This document shows positions 7,243 to 16,036 of a stretch of 50,184 bases of DNA, piece by piece (the stretch's first letter is position 1; each line of letters opens with the position of its first letter). The stretch lies in contig SFDM01000041.1 of NCBI GenBank assembly GCA_004558205.1, positions 1 through 50,184 of the forward strand. Reading direction: 5' to 3'. The stretch comes from Pyramidobacter piscolens. Its GTDB lineage: Bacteria > Synergistota > Synergistia > Synergistales > Dethiosulfovibrionaceae. The translations under genes were made by a program, and so were the position numbers. A model generated the notes under the pieces. That model saw only the letters and a program-made list of their open reading frames with translations, was not told the DNA's origin and searched no databases.

Positions 7243-8675
7243 AGTTGATTTTTGAGAGAAGCGCCCCCGGACGCCGCTGCTCTTTACTGCCTCAGTGCGA
7301 CGTCTCCTCCCCGGCTTTACCAGAAAGCCTGAAGCGCGGGAAGCCCCTTCACCTGCCAGAACTGGCGGAGGTGGATGTCAGCCGCCACTACACCGCCCTG
7401 TGCAAACAGGTCTACGGCGTGAACTGCGGCTTCTATCCCCTGGGCTCCTGCACCATGAAATACAACCCGGCCGTCAATGAAGAGGCCGCGGGGCTGCCAG
7501 GCTTCCAGAACGTCCATCCCCTGCAGCCCGAACATACCGTCCAGGGCTGCCTTGAAGTGATCCACACGCTGGCGGACAAGCTCTGCGAGGTTACGGGCAT
7601 GAACGCCATGACCTTCCAGCCGGCAGCGGGCGCCCACGGCGAGTTCACGGGTCTGCTGATCATCAAAGCCTGCCTGCGCAAACGCGGCGAAGGGGCGAGG
7701 AACAAGATCATCGTTCCCGACTCTGCCCACGGCACCAACCCCGCCTCAGGCGTCATGTCGGGATTCCAGATCGTGAACATCCCATCGGCCCCCGACGGCA
7801 GCGTGGACCTGGACGCACTGCGGGCCGCCGCGGGCCCCGACACGGCGGGACTGATGCTCACCAACCCGAACACGCTTGGCATGTTTGACAAGAACATCCT
7901 GGAAGTGACGCGGATCATCCACGACGCCGGCGGGCTGTGCTACTACGACGGCGCGAACCTGAACGCCGTGGCGGGCGTGGTGCGTCCCGGCGACATGGGA
8001 TTCGACATCATCCATCTCAACCTCCACAAAACCTTCTCCACGCCCCACGGCGGCGGCGGCCCCGGCTCTGGAGCCGTGGGCGTCAAAGCGGAGCTGGCCA
8101 AGTACCTGCCCGGCAAGATAGTCGTGAAAACGGAACAGGGCTACGCCTTCACGGAAGACCCTGCCTCCATCGGCAGCGTGCGCTCCTTCTACGGCAACTT
8201 CCTGGTCTACCTCCGCGCGCTGTGCTACGTCCTCACGCTGGGCGGGCGCGGCATACGCGAGTCTTCCCAGAACGCCGTGCTGAACGCCAACTACCTGCGC
8301 GTCCTGCTGAAGAAGCATTGCCCCACCTCCAACGAGGGGCTGTGCATGCACGAATTCGTCCTGACGCTGGAGGAGCTTCATAAGGAGACGGGCGTCTCCG
8401 CCAGCGACCTCGCCAAGGGAATGCTGGACTGCGGCATGCACCCGCCCACCATGTACTTCCCGCTCATCGTCCATGAAGCCCTCATGTTCGAACCCACGGA
8501 GACGGAGACCAAGGACACTCTGGACGAGGCAGCCAACGCGGTCATTGGCCTGCTGGAAAAGGCGCGCAGCGATCCTGAGGCCCTTCACAGGGCGCCGGTC
8601 ACCACGCCCATAGGCCGGCCCGACGAGGTCACGGCGGCGAGAAATCCCGTCATCCGCTACAGCTTCGGCTCATGA
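7239..8675 (+). CDS. gcvPB: Glycine dehydrogenase (decarboxylating) subunit 2
   Basis: 478 residues, the C-terminal half of the split P protein and the subunit with the PLP-binding lysine, here in HLNLHKTFSTPHGGGGPG. Other family segments are LGSCTMKYNP, FQPAAGAHGE and IIVPDSAHGTNPAS. The ATG at 7239 overlaps the gcvPA stop and has GAAGGAGGTG in front of it. An in-frame ATG at 7164 lies deep inside gcvPA and is rejected. The stop overlaps the lplA ATG (ATGA at 8672-8675). Confidence 0.96.
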   Translation: MKLIFERSAPGRRCSLLPQCDVSSPALPESLKRGKPLHLPELAEVDVSRHYTALCKQVYGVNCGFYPLGSCTMKYNPAVNEEAAGLPGFQNVHPLQPEHTVQGCLEVIHTLADKLCEVTGMNAMTFQPAAGAHGEFTGLLIIKACLRKRGEGARNKIIVPDSAHGTNPASGVMSGFQIVNIPSAPDGSVDLDALRAAAGPDTAGLMLTNPNTLGMFDKNILEVTRIIHDAGGLCYYDGANLNAVAGVVRPGDMGFDIIHLNLHKTFSTPHGGGGPGSGAVGVKAELAKYLPGKIVVKTEQGYAFTEDPASIGSVRSFYGNFLVYLRALCYVLTLGGRGIRESSQNAVLNANYLRVLLKKHCPTSNEGLCMHEFVLTLEELHKETGVSASDLAKGMLDCGMHPPTMYFPLIVHEALMFEPTETETKDTLDEAANAVIGLLEKARSDPEALHRAPVTTPIGRPDEVTAARNPVIRYSFGS

Positions 8676-9664
8676 TCCAAGAAACCCAATTCATTCTGGC
8701 CGACGGCGTGACGCCCTACCGCAACCAAGCCGTAGAAGAGTATCTGATGCGTTCCGCGGAACCGGGGAAGTGCGCGCTCTACCTCTGGCAGAACCGGCGC
8801 ACCGTGGTCATAGGCCGCAATCAGAACAGCCGAGCCGAATGCCGGGTTGAACTGCTTGAAAAGGACGGCGGGTATCTTGCCCGCCGTCTTTCCGGCGGCG
8901 GCGCGGTCTTTCACGACCTGGGCAACCTGAACTTCTCCTTCCTCGCGGCCGACCCTGATTACAGCGTGGAGCGGCAGCAGAGGGTCATCCTCGCCGCGGT
9001 CCGCGCCCTTGGCCTGAACGCCGAGATCTCGGGGCGCAACGACATCACCGTCGAAGGGCGCAAGTTCTCGGGCAACGCCTTTATGGCCTCGGGGTGTCGG
9101 CGCTGCCACCATGGCACGCTGCTGATCAGCGCCGACACCTCGGACATGGTCAAATACCTCAACGTATCCCCCGACAAGCTGCGGAGCAAGGGCGTCCGTT
9201 CCGTGCGCGCCCGGGTCGTCAACCTGGGCGAACTGGACAGCCGCGTCACCGTGGACGTCATGACCGGCGCCCTTTACGACGCCTTCGCCCGGGAGTACGG
9301 CGTTACGCCCCAAAGCCTGCGCGTCGCCGACCTGAACGGCGAAAAGCTGGAAGCACTGACCCAGAAATTTCAGTCCCATGAATGGAGGCTAGGAAAAGAG
9401 CCTCAGGCCTTTTTCCGAAGGAAGGCCCGCTTTTCCTGGGGCGGCGCGGAACTGTGCCTTTCCGTGTCAGCCGGACAAGTGACCGAGGCCCGCCTTTTCA
9501 CGGACGACCTGGATCCCGGGCTGTCGGAAGCCGCGGAGGCAGCGCTGCTGAAAGCGCCCTTTTCGTCTGACGCACTCTCCCGCGCGCTGAAAGAGGCTCC
9601 CTGTACCGAAGAACGAAAGCGGAAGTTTCTCGACATCTCTTCTCTTGTAATGGAGGCTGAATGA
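8672..9664 (+). CDS. lplA: Lipoate-protein ligase A
   Basis: 330 residues. It activates free lipoate with ATP and attaches it to the lysine of GcvH. The catalytic core has RRLSGGGAVFHDLGNLNFSF at about 71-90, where the RRxSGGG loop binds lipoyl-AMP. The ligase lysine motif is GRKFSGNAF at about 130-138, and a C-terminal accessory domain completes the LplA (not LipB or LipM) architecture. Coupled translationally to gcvPB by a four-base overlap. Having a ligase rather than lipA/lipB in the operon suggests the cell relies at least partly on scavenged lipoate. Confidence 0.93.
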   Translation: MIQETQFILADGVTPYRNQAVEEYLMRSAEPGKCALYLWQNRRTVVIGRNQNSRAECRVELLEKDGGYLARRLSGGGAVFHDLGNLNFSFLAADPDYSVERQQRVILAAVRALGLNAEISGRNDITVEGRKFSGNAFMASGCRRCHHGTLLISADTSDMVKYLNVSPDKLRSKGVRSVRARVVNLGELDSRVTVDVMTGALYDAFAREYGVTPQSLRVADLNGEKLEALTQKFQSHEWRLGKEPQAFFRRKARFSWGGAELCLSVSAGQVTEARLFTDDLDPGLSEAAEAALLKAPFSSDALSRALKEAPCTEERKRKFLDISSLVMEAE

Positions 9665-9667
9665 ACC

Positions 9668-11074
9668 ATGGAGACCTATGATCTGATCATCATCGGCGCG
9701 GGACCCGGCGGCTATGTGGGAGCCCTCCGCGCGGCCCAGCTCGGCTTGAAGGTATGCGTCATCGAGCGCCGCGACGTGGGCGGCACCTGCCTTAACCGCG
9801 GCTGTATCCCCACCAAATCCCTGCTTTACTCATCGGAGCTCTTTTCAAAAGCCAAAGACGACTTCGGCCTCTTCGGCCTGAAGGCCGACAACGTAGCCTG
9901 GGACCCCGAGAAGATGTACGCTCGAAAGGAACAAGTGGTGGTGCGCATCCGCAGCGGCACGGAGCGCCTTCTGGACGCGGCCGGCGTGGTCCGTCTGAGC
10001 GGCAGCGGCGCGATCCAGAGCCCCGGCAGCGTGAAATTCACCGCCCCCGACGGTGCGGAACGGGCTCTGACCGCCCAAAACATCCTGATCGCCACAGGTT
10101 CCCGCCCCGCCCGTCCCCAATTCCCCGGCTGCGAGCTGCCCGGCGTGGTTACCAGCGACGAGCTGCTCCAGGACGGCAATCTGGTCAGGAACAGGCTGGT
10201 CGTCCTAGGCGCCGGCGTGATTGCCGTGGAGTTCGCCACAGTGTTCGCCAACCTGGGCTGCGAAGTGTCCCTGATCGTGCGCAGCCGCCTGTTGCGCGTC
10301 TGGGACGACGACGTCGCCAAGACCTTCGGCGCCGTCCTGAAAAAGCGCAGGATCAAAGTCTACGAGCAATCAGCCATTAAAGAAGTGGTCCCCGCAGAAC
10401 AAGGGCTCCTGTGCCGATTCACCTCCGGCGGCAAGGACTGCGAGAGAGAGGCGGACTGCGTCCTGGTGGCCAACGGACGGGATCCCGTCACCGACGGGCT
10501 GTTCTGCGGCGATTTCCGCCTGTCCATGGACGAGAGAGGCCACATACTGGTCAACGATCGGTTCGAAACCTCCGTCCCCGGCGTCTACGCCGTGGGCGAC
10601 GTAATTGGCGGCATGCAGCTGGCCCATCTGGCTTCCGCCCAGGCCGTCACGGTCTGCGAGCGCCTGGCCGGCCAGACGCCCGAGACCTGTCTGGATTTCG
10701 TCCCCAACTGCGTTTACACCAGCCCTGAAATAGCCAGCGTAGGGCTCTCAGAAGCCGCGGCCAAAGAGCGGGGTCTCCGCACCGCCGTGGGCAAGTACAT
10801 GATGATGGGCAACGGCAAGACCATCATCGAAAACGGCGACCGCTCCTTTATCAAACTGGTCTTTGACGCCGACAGCGACGTGCTTCTGGGCGCCCAGCTC
10901 ATGTGCGAACGAGCCACCGACATGATCGCCGAACTCTCCACGGCCTGCGTCAACAGGCTGACGTCGCGCCAGCTGCTGCGCGCCATCCGCCCTCATCCCA
11001 CCTTCTGCGAGGCGGTCACGGAAGCGTTAGAAGCCGTCCACGGCAGCTCCCTCCACAGTTTGCCGCTCAAATAG
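9668..11074 (+). CDS. lpdA: Dihydrolipoyl dehydrogenase (glycine cleavage L protein)
   Basis: 468 residues, a full-length flavoprotein disulfide reductase. The FAD-binding GAGPGGYVGALRAAQLG starts at about residue 11, and the redox-active pair is in GGTCLNRGCIPTKSLL. GAGVIAVEFATVFANLGCEV is the NAD-binding Rossmann motif, and the C-terminal interface has RPHPTFCEAV, with the HPT signature of Lpd. It re-oxidises dihydrolipoyl-GcvH. Last gene of the glycine operon, three bases after lplA. The HPTFCEA wording has Cys-Glu where many homologues have Ser-Glu, a neutral change. Confidence 0.95.
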   Translation: METYDLIIIGAGPGGYVGALRAAQLGLKVCVIERRDVGGTCLNRGCIPTKSLLYSSELFSKAKDDFGLFGLKADNVAWDPEKMYARKEQVVVRIRSGTERLLDAAGVVRLSGSGAIQSPGSVKFTAPDGAERALTAQNILIATGSRPARPQFPGCELPGVVTSDELLQDGNLVRNRLVVLGAGVIAVEFATVFANLGCEVSLIVRSRLLRVWDDDVAKTFGAVLKKRRIKVYEQSAIKEVVPAEQGLLCRFTSGGKDCEREADCVLVANGRDPVTDGLFCGDFRLSMDERGHILVNDRFETSVPGVYAVGDVIGGMQLAHLASAQAVTVCERLAGQTPETCLDFVPNCVYTSPEIASVGLSEAAAKERGLRTAVGKYMMMGNGKTIIENGDRSFIKLVFDADSDVLLGAQLMCERATDMIAELSTACVNRLTSRQLLRAIRPHPTFCEAVTEALEAVHGSSLHSLPLK

Positions 11075-11160
11075 GCCCCTGAGCATTCCGGAACAATCTC
11101 CTGCCGGTGCCCCCAGCTATCAGTCAGGGGCGCCGCAAAACGTACGCCTTGGACACGCTG

Positions 11161-11199
11161 GAAGAGCGCCTGTATGATGCAATCATGCCGGCGCTCTTC
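11161..11199 (+). terminator. Hairpin terminator of the glycine cleavage operon
   Basis: GAAGAGCGCC (11161-11170) pairs with GGCGCTCTTC (11190-11199). An inner ATGAT/ATCAT stem nearly closes the loop. It is placed about 90 bases after lpdA. The following sequence is A+T-rich but lacks a clean T-run, so efficiency is uncertain. Confidence 0.5.
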
Positions 11200-11251
11200 A
11201 TGAATAAATTCATAATGCACTTTTTTACAAAGTAGTTTAAAGGCGCATCTA

Positions 11252-11260
11252 TGCTATAAT
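11252..11260 (+). promoter_or_regulatory. Extended -10 promoter of the folT-folC operon
   Basis: TGCTATAAT at 11252-11260 is a perfect extended -10 element. The matching -35 position (about 11232) is weak. The transcript would begin near 11267 and include the tetrahydrofolate riboswitch. Confidence 0.6.
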
Positions 11261-11407
11261 CATGAGGGTATTTTCACAGGCGCACGGCGCCGGCGAAAAT
11301 TGCCCAGAAACGTTCCGGACGAGTTTTTCCAGAGGCTCTTCCACGTTTCAGGTTACGGTTGTGCGTTATTCAACGTCGCGTTTTTTAGGAAACAAAGAGA
11401 CAGAGTA

Positions 11408-11496
11408 GGGACAGCGCGTCAAGTGCCAGCGGATGGGAAGTCGCCGCTGGACGAAGAAACCGCAGGTTTCGCGTTGCTGCCGCCGCATCCGCTGCC
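11408..11496 (+). promoter_or_regulatory. Tetrahydrofolate (THF) riboswitch
   Basis: Conserved THF-aptamer blocks occur in the right order: GCGCGTCAAGTG, GGGAAGTCGC, GACGAAG and CCGCATCCGCTGCC. Helix P1 is formed by GG(A)CAGCG (11409-11416) with CGCTGCC (11490-11496). A 7-bp stem joins CCAGCGG (11426-11432) to CCGCTGG (11444-11450) around a conserved ATGGGAAGTCG loop. It lies directly upstream of a folate transporter gene, the classic target. Downstream, CCTCCT (11513-11518) can pair with the AGGAG ribosome site (11537-11541) around a TGTGGCGCCACA stem, and GAGG (11504-11507) can compete for CCTC. Control therefore looks translational. No T-run suggests termination. Confidence 0.85.
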
Positions 11497-11548
11497 ACAT
11501 AAAGAGGCTGAACCTCCTGCTGTGGCGCCACAAAAAAGGAGTGTTCCC

Positions 11549-12055
11549 ATGAAACACAATCACACACGTGCAATGATTACTTTGGGTTTATTGACGGCCA
11601 TGGAGATCGTCCTCTCCCGTTTTTGCTCCATCAGCGCCTGGAACGTCAAGATCGGTTTCAGCTTCGTCCCCGTTGCCTTCGCCGCTCTCAGGCTGGGGCC
11701 GCTGCAAGGCGGGCTGGTCGGCGCTCTCGGAGACTTTTTGGGGGCGGTGCTCTTCCCCATCGGCGCCTACTTTCCCGGTTTCACGCTGACGGCGTTTCTC
11801 ACGGGCCTCGTCTTCGGACTCTTTCTGAAGGAAAAGCCTTCGCCGTGGCGAATCCTGGGAGCGGTGCTGGTCAATCAGCTGATCTTCAGCCTGCTGGTCA
11901 ATTCCCTGTGGATTTCGATCCTCTACTCGACGCCCTTTGTGCCTCTGGTGCTGACCAGAAGCCTCCAGTGCCTCGTGCTGGCTCCCGCGCAGTTTATCCT
12001 CATCAGCTGCATGATCCCGGCTCTGAGCCGTTTTGAAAGGCGGAACGCCGCATGA
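11549..12055 (+). CDS. folT: Folate ECF transporter substrate-binding component
   Basis: 168 residues, about six hydrophobic segments, with no ATPase domain: a typical ECF S-component that needs a shared EcfAA'T module encoded elsewhere. Segments such as IGFSFVPVAFAALRLGPLQGG, then GALGDFLGAVLFPIGAYFPG, are the FolT signature. Two contexts support folate: the THF riboswitch directly upstream and folC directly downstream with a four-base overlap. The ATG at 11549 has AAAGGAG eight bases before it. A longer in-frame reading from 11300 would run through the riboswitch and is rejected. Confidence 0.92.
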   Translation: MKHNHTRAMITLGLLTAMEIVLSRFCSISAWNVKIGFSFVPVAFAALRLGPLQGGLVGALGDFLGAVLFPIGAYFPGFTLTAFLTGLVFGLFLKEKPSPWRILGAVLVNQLIFSLLVNSLWISILYSTPFVPLVLTRSLQCLVLAPAQFILISCMIPALSRFERRNAA

Positions 12056-13350
12056 ATCCGGCGGAGGCCAGGGAGTTCATTCAAAGCACGAACTGGAAAG
12101 GGAGCCGCCTGGGGCTGGAACGGATGCGCGAACTGACGCGCCGCCTAGGGGACCCGCAGAAAGACCTGAAGTTCATCCATGTGGCGGGCACCAACGGCAA
12201 GGGGTCCACCTGCGCCCTGCTCGCTTCCATTTTGACCGCCGCCGGTTGCAGGACCGGCCTGTACACGTCTCCCCGCCTGCTGCAGGTCAACGAGCAGATC
12301 AAGGTGGACAGCGCCGACATTTCCGACGCCGACCTGGCCTCCATGTCGGAACTGGTCAAAGAAGCGGCCGACGGCATGGAGGACAAGCCCACGGAGTTCG
12401 AGATTATCACCGCCCTGGCCTTCTGCTACTTCCGCCGGCAGGCCTGCGACATCGTCGTGCTGGAAGTGGGGCTCGGCGGCCGGCTCGACGCCACGAACGT
12501 GGTCCCCGCTCCCGAAGTCGCCGTGATCACGAACATAGGCCTGGAACACACGGAAATTCTGGGCGATTCCCTGGAAAAAATCGCCGCTGAAAAGGCAGGC
12601 GTCATCAAAGAAGGCTGCGCGGCCGTCACCTACGGCATGCCCAGCGAAGTAGAAGAGGTCTACGCCGGGATCTGCGCCCAAAAAGGCGTTCCATGGCGGG
12701 CCGTCCGTTTCGACGGCGCCGTGAAGCGCCGCGCCGACTTTTCGGAGCAGATTTTCGACTGGAAAGACGAAAAGGGCCTGCGCATCCAGCTTCTCGGCGA
12801 ACATCAGATTCACAACACTGTCATGGCTCTGGAAACGATAGAGGTTTTGCGGGAAAGAGGCTGGACCGTCAGCAGCGGCGCGGTGCGCAGGGGGCTGTCC
12901 GAAACCAGGTGGCCGGCGCGCTTTGAGGTGCTGAGCCGCGATCCCCTTTTCATCGCCGACGGCGCCCATAACCCGCAGTGCGTGGAAACGCTGGTTCAGA
13001 ATATTCGCTCTTTCCTGCCGGGGCAAAAAGTGACCTTTCTGCTGGGCATCCTGGCGGACAAGGATTACGAAGGGATGCTGGACATGCTGGAGCCCTATGG
13101 GCGCTCCTTCGTCTGCGTCGCCCCCCGCAACCCGAGGGCATTGAGGGCTGAAACGCTGGCCAGCTGCCTCCGCCGGCGCGGCCAGAAAGCGGCGGCCTGC
13201 GAAACCATAGAAGAAGGGATCGGGATGGCGTTGGCTCTGGCTGACGGCTCGCCGGCCGTGGCCTGCGGCTCGCTCTACATGATGGGCGAGATCCGTTCGA
13301 AGTTCCCTTCCGTCCTCGACGCATGGCGCAAAGAGAAAAAAACGCTGTGA
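12052..13350 (+). CDS. folC: Folylpolyglutamate synthase / dihydrofolate synthase
   Basis: 432 residues. It adds glutamate to dihydropteroate and/or THF, trapping folate in the cell. The Mur-ligase-type ATPase core shows the P-loop GTNGKGSTCALL at about 46-57, SPRLLQVNEQI, EVGLGGRLDATNVV and NIGLEHTEILG. The C-terminal domain has ADGAHNPQ and LLGILADKDYEGML. It overlaps folT by four bases, so uptake and trapping are coupled under the THF riboswitch. Whether it also has dihydrofolate synthase activity cannot be read from sequence. Confidence 0.95.
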   Translation: MNPAEAREFIQSTNWKGSRLGLERMRELTRRLGDPQKDLKFIHVAGTNGKGSTCALLASILTAAGCRTGLYTSPRLLQVNEQIKVDSADISDADLASMSELVKEAADGMEDKPTEFEIITALAFCYFRRQACDIVVLEVGLGGRLDATNVVPAPEVAVITNIGLEHTEILGDSLEKIAAEKAGVIKEGCAAVTYGMPSEVEEVYAGICAQKGVPWRAVRFDGAVKRRADFSEQIFDWKDEKGLRIQLLGEHQIHNTVMALETIEVLRERGWTVSSGAVRRGLSETRWPARFEVLSRDPLFIADGAHNPQCVETLVQNIRSFLPGQKVTFLLGILADKDYEGMLDMLEPYGRSFVCVAPRNPRALRAETLASCLRRRGQKAAACETIEEGIGMALALADGSPAVACGSLYMMGEIRSKFPSVLDAWRKEKKTL

Positions 13351-13674
13351 CCGCAAGGGCCGGGAATCCGCCGGCCTGATGAAACGCCAGTCCTCAGCTG
13401 GAGGATTTTGCACTCCGCAGCGTTTTTACAATCCAGAAGCTGAATGCGCGTCCTCTGTCGAAGAACTGGACGGCATTCAGCTGTTTTGTTAATCCAGGAA
13501 CGTAAACAAGACAGGGCGGGCGCCTTCACAGCAACGAGGACGCCCGCCCCGCCGTCAATTGGAGCCCGCCGTCCATTTACGGAATTCCCATGCCCCCATC
13601 AAAAGCAAATCCGCGGGGAAGGAACGGCCAGGAGCAGCCCGGCCAAGCGGCTATGACGGCCTGAATAGCTGCAG
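13351..13674. other. Intergenic region between convergent operons with three hairpins
   Basis: This 320-base stretch separates folC from the convergent ABC importer operon. Besides the terminator at 13438-13490 it holds GGCCGG (13358-13363) pairing with CCGGCC (13371-13376), and a 9-bp stem GGGCGGGCG (13514-13522) with CGCCCGCCC (13541-13549). No open frame with a ribosome site was found. Confidence 0.6.
13438..13490 (+). terminator. Intrinsic terminator after folC
   Basis: AGCTGAATGC (13438-13447) pairs with GCATTCAGCT (13473-13482). The inner bases GTCC/GGAC extend the stem, and GTTTTGTT follows. It is placed about 90 bases after the folC stop. Confidence 0.7.
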
Positions 13675-14313
13675 CTAAAGGTCCAGAGGGTTGACCGCAA
13701 CGTGGTTCAGCTCTGGAATGAGGATAACCCGTTCCGCTACGCGTTCCGCCAGCGCCCGGTTGTGGGTGATGGCAGCCAGGGCCATGCAGTGTTTCCGGGC
13801 GTAGCCGAGCACGAAATTCCAGATATGGGCCTGATTCAGCGCGTCAAGCATGGTGGTCATTTCATCGGCGATCAGCAGGCGCGTTTCGGGACGCATCACA
13901 CGGGCCACGCAGAAGCGCTGAAGCTCTCCGCCGGAAAGTTCCGCAGGCCAGCGGTCGAACCACAGGGACCTGATGCCGATTTCCCTCAGCACTTCGGCGT
14001 CGGGAGTTCCGGCTTCCCCGAGGGACTGCCCCATTTTCCACCGCGGGTTGAGAGCCCGCTCCGGGTGCTGATAAATCAGCTGCACAGGGCAGTATCCCTT
14101 TTGGGGCAGGGGGCGGCCGTTCCACAGCACTTCGCCTTCCTCGGGCGTTTCATAGCCGGCGACGATCTTTGCCAGAGTGCTCTTGCCATAACCGCTGGGA
14201 CCCAGGATTGCGACGCGTTCGCCTTCCTCTACGGAAAAGCTCACGTCCTTCAAAATCCAGGGGCCCGCGCCGCCGTAGCGGAAACTGACATTTTTAACTT
14301 CGAGCATCGCCAC
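13675..14313 (-). CDS. Nik/Dpp-type ABC importer ATPase (second, NikE-like)
   Basis: 212 residues, short for a NikE/DppF ATPase (about 260). It has Walker A GPSGYGKST, signature LSGGELQRF, and Walker B RLLIADEMTT, where Met replaces the usual Pro of DEPT. It belongs to the peptide/nickel family and lacks the C-terminal oligopeptide extension. Last gene of the minus-strand operon SBP-permease-permease-ATPase-ATPase; its start overlaps the upstream ATPase gene by 20 bases. ATGs at 14313 and 14307 are both possible. The operon is controlled by a cobalamin riboswitch, so cobalt or a cobalt chelate is the most likely cargo (inference). Confidence 0.85.
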   Translation of the reverse strand: MAMLEVKNVSFRYGGAGPWILKDVSFSVEEGERVAILGPSGYGKSTLAKIVAGYETPEEGEVLWNGRPLPQKGYCPVQLIYQHPERALNPRWKMGQSLGEAGTPDAEVLREIGIRSLWFDRWPAELSGGELQRFCVARVMRPETRLLIADEMTTMLDALNQAHIWNFVLGYARKHCMALAAITHNRALAERVAERVILIPELNHVAVNPLDL

Positions 14314-15169
14314 AGCCGCACCTCATCCCTTTCTCGTCCACAGCCCACATGGCGCCGCTCAGGCCGCAGCGGGGGCAGTGGTCCAGGCAGAATCCATTCT
14401 GGGGCAGAGCCCTGAACAGAGCGCGGCTGTAGGGGTGTTTCAGCCCAGAGCCGTCGCCGCTGAAGGAGCTGACCGCAGCGGTTTCTACCACTCGTCCGTC
14501 GTAAAAAATCGCGATTTTGTCCGCCACGCCGAGAGCGAGGTCAATGTCGTGGGTGATCAGGAGAACGCCCTTGCCGCTGTCCGCCATGACGCGGAAGTCC
14601 TTCAGCGCTTCCAGGGCTATTTCAAGATCGAGCCCCGGCGTCGGCTCGTCGGCAATGGTCAGTTCCGCGCCGCCGACGCGGGCCGTGGACAACAGCACGC
14701 GCCGCGCCATGCCGCCCGAGAGTTGGAAAGGATAGAGCCGTTCCGTTTCCGGTTTCAGGTTAAAGTGGGCGAAGGCTTCCCGCTGCTGCGCCAGAAGTCT
14801 TTTGCCCGCCGTGCCGCGGACCTGATCGCCCACGCGCATCAGCGGGTCCAGAAAGGCCACTGACTGGGGAATGAAAGCGATTTCGCGTCCGCGCAGGCGC
14901 GCCTTCGCCTCTTCGGTTAGAGGCGCGCCGCGGTAGCGGATTTCGCCTCCGGTCCGGGCGTTACCGGGCAGAATCCCCATCACAGCGTGAGCCAGCAGGC
15001 TTTTCCCCGAGCCGCTGGAACCAACAATAGCCAGAATTTCGCCGCGGTCTACAGTCACGCTGAGATCAGCGATGGCCGTAAAACTGACCTTCTCCAGCTT
15101 TGCGTCGTAGCTCTCGAAACTCACCGACAGGCGGTGCACGTCGAGAAGGTTTTCTTTATAATCGTTCAT
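14294..15169 (-). CDS. Nik/Dpp-type ABC importer ATPase (first, NikD-like)
   Basis: 291 residues. Walker A GSSGSGKS, Q-loop FIPQSVAFLDPLM, signature LSGGMARRV and Walker B LTIADEPTPGLD are all intact. The C-terminal extension typical of this family carries a cysteine/histidine cluster (CLDHCPRCG, later CGCG). It resembles the iron-sulfur or metal-binding tails of some Opp/Dpp ATPases, with more cysteines than I would expect. Twelve bases separate its start from the preceding permease stop. It forms a heteromeric ATPase pair with the next gene. Confidence 0.88.
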   Translation of the reverse strand: MNDYKENLLDVHRLSVSFESYDAKLEKVSFTAIADLSVTVDRGEILAIVGSSGSGKSLLAHAVMGILPGNARTGGEIRYRGAPLTEEAKARLRGREIAFIPQSVAFLDPLMRVGDQVRGTAGKRLLAQQREAFAHFNLKPETERLYPFQLSGGMARRVLLSTARVGGAELTIADEPTPGLDLEIALEALKDFRVMADSGKGVLLITHDIDLALGVADKIAIFYDGRVVETAAVSSFSGDGSGLKHPYSRALFRALPQNGFCLDHCPRCGLSGAMWAVDEKGMRCGCGDARS

Positions 15170-15181
15170 GATCCCCGCCTC

Positions 15182-16036
15182 CTATTCACGGGCACAGTGA
15201 GGGTCGATCAGGACCTTGAGATAGTCGCCGGTCAGATCGAAAAGCTGCGTCACCAGAAGCAGGGCCGCGCCGGGAAAGAACGCCAGCCACCACAGTCCGG
15301 CGGCCAGGTACTTCATGGATTCCGACAGGATGATGCCCATAGCCGGAGTGTCTAACGGCAGGCCGTAACCAAGGAATGTGATGCCCGCTTCGTGCAGGAT
15401 CGCGTGGGGGAAGAGTAGTATCAGCCCCACGACGTACTGGGGAAAGACGTGGGGAATGACGTGCCGCACAGCAATGTACAGGGGGCCGCGCCCCAGTTTG
15501 CGCGAAATTTGCACGTATTGGGCCGACCGGATCTGCATCACCTCGGCGCGGATCAGGCGCGTCAGGTTGGGCCAGTGGGTGACGGCGACGCCGGCAATAA
15601 CGCCCCTAGCACCGCCGCCCGCGGCGATGGAGATCAGGATCAGCAGGATCAGATGGGGCACGCCCATGCACAGATCGACCAGATAGTTGACCGCCGAGTC
15701 CACCCTGCCTCCGAAAATGGCCGACAAACTGCCTAAAACCAGAGCGATCACCGAACTGATGGCCGCGGACAGAAGGCCGATGCGAATGCTCAGCGACAGG
15801 CCGGCGATGGAACGGAAGAACATGTCGCGCCCGAGATAGTCGGTGCCGAAAAGGTGCTTCAGGCAGGGAGCCAGTCGCCGCGCCGAATAATCGGGGCCGT
15901 ACAGCGCAGGATCCAGCGCCATGCCCCAGATGAAAATCCCCGCCAGCGCCATCGTGCCCAGGACGATCACCAGCAGGGTCCTGCGGCGGCGGTTCAGCCA
16001 GGAACGTGATGGTTCCGAACGGACAAACTCAGGCAT
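15182..16036 (-). CDS. Nik/Dpp-type ABC importer permease (NikC-like)
   Basis: 284 residues with an N-terminal membrane segment (LLVIVLGTMALAGIFIWG) and the binding-protein-dependent transport core. HLFGTDYLGRDMFFR is the segment conserved in DppC/NikC proteins (GTDxxGRD). The EAA loop, which contacts the ATPase, is near ISRKLGRGPLYIAVRHVIPH. It overlaps the upstream permease by eight bases. It pairs with that NikB-like protein to form the channel. Confidence 0.9.
   Translation of the reverse strand: MPEFVRSEPSRSWLNRRRRTLLVIVLGTMALAGIFIWGMALDPALYGPDYSARRLAPCLKHLFGTDYLGRDMFFRSIAGLSLSIRIGLLSAAISSVIALVLGSLSAIFGGRVDSAVNYLVDLCMGVPHLILLILISIAAGGGARGVIAGVAVTHWPNLTRLIRAEVMQIRSAQYVQISRKLGRGPLYIAVRHVIPHVFPQYVVGLILLFPHAILHEAGITFLGYGLPLDTPAMGIILSESMKYLAAGLWWLAFFPGAALLLVTQLFDLTGDYLKVLIDPHCARE

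Noticed and set aside
11300..11548. N-terminal extension of FolT
   Set aside because: The extended frame runs through the THF riboswitch and ribosome-site hairpin; the ATG at 11549 has a good ribosome site and gives a normal FolT.
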